This document shows, in pieces, positions 25,991 through 34,508 of a DNA stretch of 64,000 bases. Positions within the stretch are counted from its first letter, which is position 1, and each line of letters starts with the position of its first letter. The notes beneath the pieces are model-generated. The model saw only the letters and a program-made list of their open reading frames with translations. It was not told the origin of the DNA and searched no databases. Made by a program: the position numbers and the translations under genes. The stretch is taken from the NCBI RefSeq assembly GCF_000424265.1, contig NZ_AUJO01000002.1, forward strand, positions 293,289 through 357,288. Reading direction: 5' to 3'. The DNA comes from Butyrivibrio sp. WCD3002 (GTDB lineage: Bacteria > Bacillota > Clostridia > Lachnospirales > Lachnospiraceae).

Positions 25991-28900
25991 TTACAATAGC
26001 TTCAACAGACCATCTCTGTCAACAGCAGAGAGAAGTCTTTTAATCTCTTTATAGGTAGCTTTGAAGTCATCAGGCATCCGATAGTCATCCATCATAGAGA
26101 CCACATCATCCGCACTGTCAAAATAGTTTCCTTCAACGAACTCTTTAAGACTCCTGAGGGCTCCCTTCAATTCTTCAGGCTCGATGAGAGGCTTCTTTTG
26201 CTCCTCTTCATCATTTTCTCCTGCCTCCGCAAGGGGCTTTAAGAACTCACGATAGGCTTTAAATTGCACTAAGAGCTCCGGCGTTCGTTTGTTTATCTCA
26301 TCGATATCCTTGTCATTTCCGCACTGCTCAAGATATGCAGCCAGATTGGAAAGGTCTGTTGCGCCTATAACTCTGGCGCTGCTCTTTAGTCCATGAACAA
26401 AGGTTGTGTAGTTTTCAAAATCCTCATTCTGCCATGCATCCTCGATAGCACTTGCCTTCGCATCGATGGAAAGAGCAAAGTCCGTGGCAACCTCCATTAG
26501 TGCCGAAGGACCTCCGCAGTTGGATGAGCCGGTATCAAAATCGATTCCTTTAAGCTTGGTCATGATACCGATTGCTTCCAAATCCTCGCAGCTGATACCG
26601 TCTCCGGCAAGGTTATCCTCAAACCCATCATCTCCCGGCCTTATTATGATATCCTCCGGAAGATTTTTCATTATCGTATCTTCAAGTCTTGCTGAATCTA
26701 TGGGCTTTGGCAGATATCCTGCGAAGCCTTCCTTAAGGTACATCTCTCTTGCACCGCTTATTACGTTGGCGGTAAGAGCATATACAGGAACATCCTTATT
26801 AAGGTTCTCTTCCATCTCCTGCATTGCATGGAGCGTCTCTATACCATCCATCTTCGGCATCCTGTGATCCATGAAAATGATATGATATCTGTTTTCACAA
26901 ACCTTTTCCAATGCCTCATAGCCGCTCTCTGCAAGATCAACTTTCACCTTTGTGGGCTTAAGAAGTCCCTTTATGACAGTGAGATTTGCAAGGGTATCAT
27001 CCACAACCAATATCCTTGCCTCCGGTGCTCTGAAGCTCTCCCTGTAGGTTTCCTGTCCCATTAGGGTTTCTTCATAGGTGGCTGCGAAATCTCCGATTGG
27101 ATTCCAGTTAAGTACCTTTTGCTTAACACTAAAGGAGAATTCGCTTCCGACACCGTACTGGCTGCTTACAAGAAGTCTTGAATTCATAAGAGCAAGCAGC
27201 TTTTTAACGATATTCATTCCAAGGCCGGTGCCCTCGATAGTCCTGTTTTTACTCTCCTCGATTCTCTCAAAGGGAGCAAACAGCTTCTCCATATCCTCTT
27301 TTTTAATACCGATTCCGGTATCCTTAACTCTGATCCTGAGAGAGATGGTATCATCATCAATCTTTCTGTGATCAACGGTAAAGGTAATGCTTCCTGTCTC
27401 CGTATATTTAATGGCATTGGTGAGAAGGTTCATGGCGCACTGCTTAATACGAAGCTCATCACCCATAAGAATCAACGGAAGATCTGTTGAAATATTCGTC
27501 TTTAATTCAAGGTTCTTACCTTCCATACGAACCTTTGTCGTATTTATCAGATCATTTACAAGAGAGCTGAGATCGTATTCAACAGGGATAATCTCTGTCT
27601 TACCTGCTTCAATCCTGGAAAAATCAAGGATATCATTTACAAGACCAAGTAGTAGTTTTCCGGAGTTGTTAACATTCGAAGCGTACTTCGTTATCTCAGG
27701 ATCTTTACTCTCCCTTAGTATCATCTCATTGAAGCCCAGCATGGCGTTTATGGGAGTTCTGATCTCATGAGACATGTTTGAAAGGAAAATGGTTTTCGCC
27801 TCATTGGCCATCTGCTGCGCTCTCAGCTCATCAGCCAGAGTTCTCTGGGCTTGTATCATTTTCACATACTGTACCATGGTTTCCGCCGTTTTAACGAAGG
27901 TCCGGTACATGTACTCAATCTCATCACCTGTAGTAATGTTAAGCCCTCGCAGTCTGTCAAGGTTATCATCCAGCTTGGAGGCCCCAAACTCATAGAATGC
28001 CCCGACAGAATCCGCCACTCTTTGTATCGGCTGCGCTATCCTGACCTGCGCATACTGGTTCGCAATTACACTCATAGGGATAATTACAATAAGTATCAAC
28101 ATGATCAGCTTTGTATCAAATATCAGCGTCTGCTCATTAAACCAAAATACCTCATTGTTTTGATTTCTTGCTGTCTCAATTTCACTGACGCGCTGCTCAA
28201 GGATAATGACATTGCTTACTTCACTAAAGTTAATACCCTCAATAATTGCCGTAACCTCAGGGCTTTCCGTTCCATTTACGGTTCCCTGCATGCCCGGAAT
28301 AAGGGTATTTGCATATACAGCAGCACAAATTCCAAGCACGATTGCCTGTATACCAATGGTTGCGGAAACAGCCATACTCAGCTTTGAGCTTCGAATATCC
28401 GCAATTTTCTTAGATAAAGGATCAGCATCTGTTCTGTAAAAAATACCACAGAAAAACAATCCCCTTATCTTATTTGGAGCCATTCCAAAGATGATATATA
28501 CAATAGAAACCGCAACAAAGGCTTCCGGAAGCTCATTTAGGAAATAATAAATGCTTCTGGTTGGGAAAAACTCGGCAAAGCCACGGCCTGCCAATATTCC
28601 AAGAACACCTCCCCATACACTGCCATAAAGCAACATATAGACAAAAATCATTATCAAAGCTTTGCGCTTTTTTGAAAACAATCCGACCATGGAACAATAA
28701 TGAGTTATTGCTCCGCCCACTATATAGATAGCCGTGGTAAAAGCAAGTTCCTTATTAATGATTGTCTTGGCGATAAAAAGAATAATGCATGATGCAATAG
28801 AAGGTATAACGCCTTCAAGAGCCGACAGCACAATAATTGGCGAAAACTTAAAAAGATACACAGCAAAATACTGAAACGTTGTCATATCCTCGCCATTATC

Positions 28901-28999
28901 TATATGAACATTATTTTTTATGGTGATGATCGTACAGAGCGTCAGCATTACCAAAAAGATAAAATGCCTTATGATGCTCTCTTTCTTTTTATCAGACAT
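25991..28999 (-). CDS. Hybrid sensor histidine kinase with receiver and Hpt domains
   Basis: A 1002-residue membrane kinase. Residues 10-190 hold several helices, a linker, a helix near 205-230, an extracytoplasmic segment of about 65 residues (232-296) and a last helix (297-315), then a HAMP-like linker. HisKA has H411 ('NMSHEIRTP'). HATPase shows 'DTGIGI' (560-565) and 'GTGLGM' (590-595). The receiver has D667/D668 and phosphoacceptor D711 ('FMDHRMPKMDG'). The Hpt domain has H869 ('FVHGLKSSARVIGA'). All four phosphorelay sites appear intact, so it can run a full relay. It lies 22 bases after the GGDEF-EAL-GGDEF gene and before the response regulator. Confidence 0.92.
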   Translation of the reverse strand: MSDKKKESIIRHFIFLVMLTLCTIITIKNNVHIDNGEDMTTFQYFAVYLFKFSPIIVLSALEGVIPSIASCIILFIAKTIINKELAFTTAIYIVGGAITHYCSMVGLFSKKRKALIMIFVYMLLYGSVWGGVLGILAGRGFAEFFPTRSIYYFLNELPEAFVAVSIVYIIFGMAPNKIRGLFFCGIFYRTDADPLSKKIADIRSSKLSMAVSATIGIQAIVLGICAAVYANTLIPGMQGTVNGTESPEVTAIIEGINFSEVSNVIILEQRVSEIETARNQNNEVFWFNEQTLIFDTKLIMLILIVIIPMSVIANQYAQVRIAQPIQRVADSVGAFYEFGASKLDDNLDRLRGLNITTGDEIEYMYRTFVKTAETMVQYVKMIQAQRTLADELRAQQMANEAKTIFLSNMSHEIRTPINAMLGFNEMILRESKDPEITKYASNVNNSGKLLLGLVNDILDFSRIEAGKTEIIPVEYDLSSLVNDLINTTKVRMEGKNLELKTNISTDLPLILMGDELRIKQCAMNLLTNAIKYTETGSITFTVDHRKIDDDTISLRIRVKDTGIGIKKEDMEKLFAPFERIEESKNRTIEGTGLGMNIVKKLLALMNSRLLVSSQYGVGSEFSFSVKQKVLNWNPIGDFAATYEETLMGQETYRESFRAPEARILVVDDTLANLTVIKGLLKPTKVKVDLAESGYEALEKVCENRYHIIFMDHRMPKMDGIETLHAMQEMEENLNKDVPVYALTANVISGAREMYLKEGFAGYLPKPIDSARLEDTIMKNLPEDIIIRPGDDGFEDNLAGDGISCEDLEAIGIMTKLKGIDFDTGSSNCGGPSALMEVATDFALSIDAKASAIEDAWQNEDFENYTTFVHGLKSSARVIGATDLSNLAAYLEQCGNDKDIDEINKRTPELLVQFKAYREFLKPLAEAGENDEEEQKKPLIEPEELKGALRSLKEFVEGNYFDSADDVVSMMDDYRMPDDFKATYKEIKRLLSAVDRDGLLKLL

Positions 29000-29021
29000 T
29001 TTCCGAGCTTCCTCTTAGCTG

Positions 29022-31376
29022 TTAACCTTCCTCATACTTTTGCGCCAGACCGTTACCATGATTTTTTGCATTACAAAGTGCAGTATCGGCCTTCCTGTAC
29101 AGATCGTGATAGCCTCTTCCCTGATCGGGATGAATCACATAGCCGCAGGAAACAGTGAATGGAATAAGGTCGTTGTGGAACCTGACTTCAAAGACATTGC
29201 CACTGAATCTGTCTATTCTGTTTTTCAGATCACTCTCATCCACATCCTCTACAAATATCAGGAATTCATCCTGATCGATGTGACATACAATTCCGTCCCT
29301 TCCAAAAATGTCATCCAGTCTTGCCGCTATTCTTCTAAGCACCTCATCGCCTGCAAGATGCCCGTATCTGTCATTGATTTCCCTGAAGGAATCCACATCC
29401 ATCATTATCATGGCAGCCCTGCCCTTCTGATGTCTGTAGAGTCTGTTTCTTATGAGCGGAACCGCAGTATGTCTGTTATAAAGTCCTGTGAGAGTATCTC
29501 TCTCAGCCATCTGTCTGACCAGTTCCTTGGATTTCCTATACTCATCAATATCAAAAGAAAGGAAGTATGCAACCAGCTTCCCATCCTCTTCTACTATCTC
29601 ATAGGTGGTATGGGTCCACCTGGGCTCAACCTTAACGCTAGCTATTCTGTGAAACTCTATGTTATCACTATTAATCCCGCTATGATATGCGAGAATGAGT
29701 CTGTCTCTGTTAAAAAAGGTTGAAACGTCGCCCTTTTCCTCCTGAATAACCGTATCCCTTACTATCTCTTCGATCATGGCTTCATAGGAATCATCGGATC
29801 TGTATCTCTTATCAAGAATCTTCCTCTGCTTACTGAGATGCAGATTCATAAGCTTATCATTAGAAAGATCCGCAACTATGAAAAACGAATACTTCTGAAA
29901 CTGTGAATAGGAATTGTATTCTAAAAGCGAAGCAAAGCCTCTTGCAGCAAGCTTGGTATACATTTCGGAATTTGACATATAAAGCTCTTCGGCAATGCCC
30001 GCCTGCTTTTCTTCGATACTCTCTTCACTGTCATCCTCAAGAAGGATTGTATTGTTTTCACTTAACAGATCCTCAAACCTTGTCTCCTGTTTACATGCAA
30101 AAACCTTCTCCCCGGACTCATCAAGATAATCGAGTATTTCCTCTTTACTCATGGGTCTTCCAAAGAAATAGCCCTGAGCCTTCTCACAGCCTACGCGCTT
30201 TAAAAACTCCCAGGTTTCAAGAGTTTCAACGCCCTCTGCCAGAGTCTGTATGCCGATTTCCTCAGCCATATTTATTATGTTTTCCCAAATAGCTGTTTCT
30301 CTTGGTTTTGATGCGAAATCCTGAAGGAATTTCATGTCGAATTTAAGGACATCAAATTCGTAGTCCTTAAGCAGATTGAATGAAGAATATCCGCTACCAA
30401 AATCATCCATCCATACCTGATATCCGCCATGTCTGAATTTATCCATGGTGCCCTTAAGAATGCCTGATTCATCCTCAAGAGCACTCTCTGTAATCTCAAC
30501 ATGAATAAGACTTCTTGGAATATCATTACTTGTAACCGCGTCGTTTACAACGCGGTACATATCTCTCTGATGGAAATCCGAGCGGGAAAAATTAACCGAA
30601 ACAGGATAAGGCTTATAGCCCTGATCCGTAAACTCCCTGAGATCTTCGCAGACCTGTCTGACCACAAAGGCATCAAGCTTGTAGATAAGATGTGCGTCCT
30701 CAAGAACAGGAATAAAGACACTGGGCATAAGAAAGCCATGCTCAGGATCAATCCACCTGGCAAGAGCTTCAAAGCCGCACACTTTGCCGCTTATTACTCT
30801 TACAATGGGCTGATAATAGACCTTGATATATCCCTTTAAAACTGCCTCATTAATATTATGAATGATGTAGTTTGCCAGATTTATTCTATTGCCTATCTCT
30901 TTATCATAAACACGGACGATGGCGTCATAGCTGTTTTTTATACTGTTGCAGGCCATCCTTGCTTTATCGCAGGCGATACTTACATCGGCGTCATCATATT
31001 CCAGCTCGTAGACTCCTGCCCTCATCTGTATGTCCGCATCAGGATTATAGCCCTTTACTCTTCTGTAGACGTCATTGATCCTGGCCTCTACGGAATTGCC
31101 ATAGGCAAGGGCAACAAAGTGATCGTCCGAAAATCTGGCTACAAGGAGCTCCGGAAAAATCTTCCTGATGCTCTTTGCCATGTTCTGTAAAAAGCGATCC
31201 CCGGCCTCAAAACCAAACTTTGCATTATATGCTTTGAAATTCTCCACATCAAAATAAATGATAACAGGATCCTTTTTTCTAAGTTCGGGATCATCTATCA
31301 TTTTCTGTGCTTTATCTCTGAATGAATACAGATTTGACAACCCTGTCAATTGATCTATTTCTTCGTTCCTAAGCAT
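29022..31376 (-). CDS. GGDEF-EAL-GGDEF cyclic-di-GMP signalling protein
   Basis: A 784-residue soluble protein. The first GGDEF domain (1-160) has 'RFSDDHF' at 81-87 where the active motif should be. An EAL domain (175-420) keeps the motifs expected of an active phosphodiesterase: Q189, E203-A-L, N262, E294, D324-D325, K345, E381 and Q401. A linker of about 200 residues follows, part of which ('HRIASVKVEPRWTHTTYEIV') may be PAS-like. The second GGDEF domain (620-780) has 'DQDEF' at 701-705. Both cyclase sites deviate, so it more probably degrades c-di-GMP than makes it. It follows a 67-codon gene and precedes a hybrid kinase, with short gaps. Confidence 0.9.
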   Translation of the reverse strand: MLRNEEIDQLTGLSNLYSFRDKAQKMIDDPELRKKDPVIIYFDVENFKAYNAKFGFEAGDRFLQNMAKSIRKIFPELLVARFSDDHFVALAYGNSVEARINDVYRRVKGYNPDADIQMRAGVYELEYDDADVSIACDKARMACNSIKNSYDAIVRVYDKEIGNRINLANYIIHNINEAVLKGYIKVYYQPIVRVISGKVCGFEALARWIDPEHGFLMPSVFIPVLEDAHLIYKLDAFVVRQVCEDLREFTDQGYKPYPVSVNFSRSDFHQRDMYRVVNDAVTSNDIPRSLIHVEITESALEDESGILKGTMDKFRHGGYQVWMDDFGSGYSSFNLLKDYEFDVLKFDMKFLQDFASKPRETAIWENIINMAEEIGIQTLAEGVETLETWEFLKRVGCEKAQGYFFGRPMSKEEILDYLDESGEKVFACKQETRFEDLLSENNTILLEDDSEESIEEKQAGIAEELYMSNSEMYTKLAARGFASLLEYNSYSQFQKYSFFIVADLSNDKLMNLHLSKQRKILDKRYRSDDSYEAMIEEIVRDTVIQEEKGDVSTFFNRDRLILAYHSGINSDNIEFHRIASVKVEPRWTHTTYEIVEEDGKLVAYFLSFDIDEYRKSKELVRQMAERDTLTGLYNRHTAVPLIRNRLYRHQKGRAAMIMMDVDSFREINDRYGHLAGDEVLRRIAARLDDIFGRDGIVCHIDQDEFLIFVEDVDESDLKNRIDRFSGNVFEVRFHNDLIPFTVSCGYVIHPDQGRGYHDLYRKADTALCNAKNHGNGLAQKYEEG

Positions 31377-31383
31377 AATTCCC

Positions 31384-31587
31384 TCAATTAGCAGATACTA
31401 CCTCAGGTGCATAGTATGTGTTGTGATAGTTGATTATCACGGGAGCTTCCCTGAATTTTTCATCTCCCACATAGCACCTGTCCCTTTCCTCATCAAGAGC
31501 AAAAGTTCTGCCATCTATATCATTTTTATTTATATTTTCTATAGCCTCGGTTAGCGTTTCATTAACGCCACACAAATAAATATTCAT
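31384..31587 (-). CDS. Small hypothetical protein, first gene of the signalling cluster
   Basis: A 67-residue soluble protein ('MNIYLCGVNETLTEAIENIN' at the start, 'VIINYHNTYYAPEVV' near the end). AAGGGGAA lies 7 bases before the ATG, and the stop lies 7 bases before the next gene, whose ribosome site begins at the stop. The layout supports a real gene. I do not recognise a family. No transmembrane segment or known motif is visible. Confidence 0.6.
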   Translation of the reverse strand: MNIYLCGVNETLTEAIENINKNDIDGRTFALDEERDRCYVGDEKFREAPVIINYHNTYYAPEVVSAN

Positions 31588-31685
31588 CGAAATTCCCCTT
31601 ATTATCTGTAATTGTATAATACACTAAAAATCGCAGAGCATATAACCCCTGCGCGTGATTTAATTGTTTTTTAAGACTCTTTAAC

Positions 31686-31698
31686 TAATACTTTACAA
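31686..31698. repeat. Left 13-bp direct repeat of the fold-back element
   Basis: TAATACTTTACAA, identical to 32211-32223 and directly abutting the inverted repeat. Read as a target-site duplication, it marks the left insertion boundary. Confidence 0.75.
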
Positions 31699-32210
31699 AT
31701 ACTTCCCATCCCGGATGAATAAAGAAGCCTTGGCACCCGTCGGCTTGTGAAAGAAAGCTCCGGCTCCGGTCCATGGGTCAGGCAGGTCTTTTACCTTCCT
31801 CTGCCGAAATTCCAAAATCCTCCTCTTGTCATATGTGTGATTTTGCAACATGTCTGAGTACATTTCCGTTAGATAGCATAGCCCCATGCAGTCATTTCTT
31901 GTCTCGTTATCCTCGTGAGATTTTTCTAATGCCCATGTATCCTTTGTTTTCGCGCGCACAAAGGATACATGGGCATAAGAATAATCATCACTCAGCTATA
32001 AAGACAAGAAATGACTGCATGGGGCTTTTGCTATCTTACGGAAATGTATGAGTTATGCAAAATCGCACATGTTCTTGACAAGAGGAGGATTTTGGAATGT
32101 TCTGAGGCACGGAAGGTAAAAGACCTGCCTGACCCTCTGACCGGAGCCGGAGCTCTTTCAAAAAGCCGACGGGTGCCAAGGCTTCTTTATTCATCCGGGA
32201 TGGGAAGTAT
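31699..32210. mobile_element. 512-bp fold-back element (long inverted repeat, non-autonomous)
   Basis: The left arm (31699-31947) and right arm (31958-32210) are reverse complements: the outer 48 bases match perfectly and the whole matches at roughly 85% by eye, with small indels. The centre is a perfect 19-bp stem (31929-31947 and 31958-31976) with a 10-base CG-rich loop. Identical 13-bp direct repeats abut both ends. Each arm, read outward, carries a degenerate related frame (minus 31693-31959, plus 32011-32247) sharing 'DKRRILE' and 'KVKDLPDP'; these are mirror images and not likely genes. No transposase is present. Read as a MITE-like or fold-back insertion, probably moved in trans. The 13-bp duplication size recalls IS4-type elements, which is inference. 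Confidence 0.8.
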
Positions 32211-32223
32211 TAATACTTTACAA
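32211..32223. repeat. Right 13-bp direct repeat of the fold-back element
   Basis: TAATACTTTACAA, the second copy of the presumed target-site duplication. No gene is visible between it and the next start at 32325; that gap is ordinary AT-rich sequence with an AGAAGG site near its end. Confidence 0.75.
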
Positions 32224-32324
32224 TATTTTCAAAATGCACTAAATTAGTAAGGTCGCATGCAAAAAGGCAGGTCTTACTAAGCGTTCTTTTTGCTATGAAC
32301 ATCAATCAGGAAAGAAGGTTCACT

Positions 32325-32981
32325 ATGGCTGTACTTGATAGATTTACAAAGGATCCGTTATTTAAAAAGAAATTCACGGTTATGTCGATTGGAGTTTTCC
32401 TTATGGGATTTTTCCTCTCCTTCCTCATAAAGGTTGACCTGGGAACCGATCCCTGCACCTTTATGAACGTAACCCTTTCAAACAGGCTCGGTATCGGACT
32501 TGGTACCTGGCAGTTAGGACTAAATCTGGTTCTCTTTATTCTTGTAATCCTGTATGCAAGAAACCTTATCGGTCCCGGAACTGTTGCCAACATGGTTTTT
32601 ATCGGCTACATAGCTGAGTTCTTCGGGTGGCTTTGGAAAAAAAATCTGCCCGAATATCTTTTTACCACATGGCCCTACAGAGCATTGGTATTTGCATTTG
32701 CCCTTCTCTGTTTCGTAATCGCAGCTTCCTTTTACATGAATGCTGACATGGGTGTTGCTCCCTATGACGCTATCCCTGTTATCATCAGTGAAAGACTGCT
32801 AAAAAAAATCCCATTCAAATATGTTCGAATGGGATTTGATGGATCTGTTACAGTTATTGCTCTGTTATTCGGTGGCAAGGCCAGAATCGCCACCGTCCTG
32901 ATGGTCTTCCTCCTGGGCCCCACCATCAGCATCGTCGGCAGATTCCTCGGAAAGCACGTCTTCAAGTTCGGAACTGTCTAA
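32325..32981 (+). CDS. YczE/YitT-type integral membrane protein
   Basis: A 218-residue protein with five to six hydrophobic segments. The 'IKVDLGTDPCTFMNVTLSNR' and 'ADMGVAPYDAIPVIISER' repeats are typical of YczE-like proteins, whose two halves repeat a 'G-x-x-P-x-D' pattern. Its molecular role is not established. The ATG at 32325 has AGAAGG 6 bases upstream; an ATG at 32295 has none. It is one of few plus-strand genes here. The last 117 bases overlap the 3' end of the convergent AAA+ ATPase gene with codons exactly in register on the two strands. Confidence 0.85.
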   Translation: MAVLDRFTKDPLFKKKFTVMSIGVFLMGFFLSFLIKVDLGTDPCTFMNVTLSNRLGIGLGTWQLGLNLVLFILVILYARNLIGPGTVANMVFIGYIAEFFGWLWKKNLPEYLFTTWPYRALVFAFALLCFVIAASFYMNADMGVAPYDAIPVIISERLLKKIPFKYVRMGFDGSVTVIALLFGGKARIATVLMVFLLGPTISIVGRFLGKHVFKFGTV

Positions 32982-34400
32982 AGCAGCTTCCTCATTTTGT
33001 GCATCCTCAGCTTCGGAACTGTCTGATTCAGATTCTGTATCGGCAGCTGTCTTCTCTGACACTTCAGTCTGTACTGTTTCGTCAGTGGTCTCAGCTGCTT
33101 CTTTATTTTCTGTACTCTCTACAGCAGCCTCTTCTTTTTTCTTAGTCTCATCCTCTGATTTTTCCATAAGGTCCTCAGATTTAATGAGTCTTATATCATC
33201 AGCTGTAGGTGACTCGATCTCCGCAATTCTTCTTGCCTGATTCGTTACTATCTCTTCAAAGAGATTTCTTACCTCTCTGGCATTTGCGAAGTTCTCTGTT
33301 CTCTCAAGCTTTCTTGCAGTGATCATCTCGCGGATATGCTTTTGTGTATCCTCTTCTACCTCATACTCGTACTTTTTACAGTTCATGTTGAAAATTGCTT
33401 CAAGCTCATCAACTGAATAGTCCGGGAATTCAATGTACTTATTGAATCTGGACTTGAGGCCCGGATTACTGTTTATGAATTTCTCCATGGGTGCTGTGTA
33501 ACCTGCAACGATAACTACCAGATCATCTCTGTGATCCTCCATGGCTTTAAGTATTGTATCAATGGCTTCCTGTCCGAAGGCATCATTTTCCTGAGAAAGA
33601 GAATATGCTTCATCAATGAAAAGAACGCCGCCAAGGGCTTCATTTATCTTTTCCTGAGTCTTAAGGGCAGTCTGTCCAACATAGCCTGCAACAAGTCCAG
33701 ATCTGTCAACCTCCACCAGCTGTCCCTTGGAAAGAACACCTATCTGCTTATAGATTCTGGAAATGATTCTGGCAACAGTTGTCTTACCTGTTCCGGGATT
33801 ACCTGTGAAAACAAGGTGAAGTGAGACAGGAACAGACTTCATTCCCTCATCTTTTCTCAGCTTCTGAACCTTGGCAAAATCAGTAAGCTCCTTTACGTCA
33901 TGCTTGATTGAAGCAAGACCGATAAGAGCATTTAAATCATCCATGGGGTCTGTTTCAGGCTCCGCCGGCTTTTGCTCTGCAGGAGCAGAGTTTGCCATCT
34001 GCACCTGTGCTTCTCCGTTCTGAGGTGCCTGGCCGCCCTGAGGCGTCAAAACACCCGTGTCATTTCCTTCAGTTATGTTCTTCGTAAAATGAGTTGAATT
34101 AAACAGCGCTCTTGCTTCTCTCAAGGCTTCATCAGCGTCCTGAATATGCCTTTTCTCACCTGCAAGAATATCCTGATTTTTATCCGTTACCTTATCCGGC
34201 GCTGATTTACCTGCATCTCCAAAGGATAACACCGAGCCGTTATCATCAGAGCTGTCCTTTTCATTTTTAAAATCCTTCTCAACGCGCTCTATGATTTCCT
34301 TCTCCTTATTTGGATCATCAAATACCGGCGGCTTGCCGTCTCCGCCTGATCCGGGTCCAAAAAAGTCATTATAAATGTTCCCCAACAAATCCTGATTCAT
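32865..34400 (-). CDS. CbbX/SpoVK-type AAA+ ATPase with acidic C-terminal tail
   Basis: A 511-residue cytoplasmic protein. Residues 1-155 are charged and probably disordered. An AAA+ module spans about 155-410 with Walker A 'GNPGTGKT' at 200-207, the CbbX-type pore segment 'GLVAGYVGQTA', Walker B 'VLFIDEAY' at 259-266, and an arginine finger in 'NPGLKSRF'. The last 100 residues are Glu/Asp/Ser/Ala-rich. Relatives include CbbX (a rubisco chaperone) and SpoVK; the client here is unknown. The final 39 codons, stop included, lie opposite the end of the YczE-like gene. A ribosome site of GGGGAA type precedes the ATG. Confidence 0.85.
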   Translation of the reverse strand: MNQDLLGNIYNDFFGPGSGGDGKPPVFDDPNKEKEIIERVEKDFKNEKDSSDDNGSVLSFGDAGKSAPDKVTDKNQDILAGEKRHIQDADEALREARALFNSTHFTKNITEGNDTGVLTPQGGQAPQNGEAQVQMANSAPAEQKPAEPETDPMDDLNALIGLASIKHDVKELTDFAKVQKLRKDEGMKSVPVSLHLVFTGNPGTGKTTVARIISRIYKQIGVLSKGQLVEVDRSGLVAGYVGQTALKTQEKINEALGGVLFIDEAYSLSQENDAFGQEAIDTILKAMEDHRDDLVVIVAGYTAPMEKFINSNPGLKSRFNKYIEFPDYSVDELEAIFNMNCKKYEYEVEEDTQKHIREMITARKLERTENFANAREVRNLFEEIVTNQARRIAEIESPTADDIRLIKSEDLMEKSEDETKKKEEAAVESTENKEAAETTDETVQTEVSEKTAADTESESDSSEAEDAQNEEAALDSSELEDVLSEESADDADGGAQEEDHQDGGDSGLATE

Positions 34401-34425
34401 GTAATTCCCCTTTTACCTTTAATAT

Positions 34426-34453
34426 AGCCTCAGGCACCAATGTACCTGAGGCT
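34426..34453 (-). terminator. Hairpin after the muramidase gene
   Basis: 12-base arms (34426-34437 and 34442-34453, one mismatch; AGCCTCAGG core) with a 4-base loop. On the minus strand there is no long T-run after it, so it may be a weak terminator or a processing hairpin. Confidence 0.5.
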
Positions 34454-34508
34454 TAGATTTTCATATTATATTTTGCGAGATAAGCTCATCTGACATTGAG
34501 TACACACA

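Noticed and set aside
31686..32223. Fold-back element as a retron msr-msd or DGR template
   Set aside because: No reverse transcriptase gene is present, and the target-site duplication fits transposition.
31693..32247. Two small open frames (88 and 78 codons) in the fold-back element as genes
   Set aside because: They are mirror images from the two arms, lack good ribosome sites, and diverge by frameshift-type differences; they are explained by the inverted repeat.
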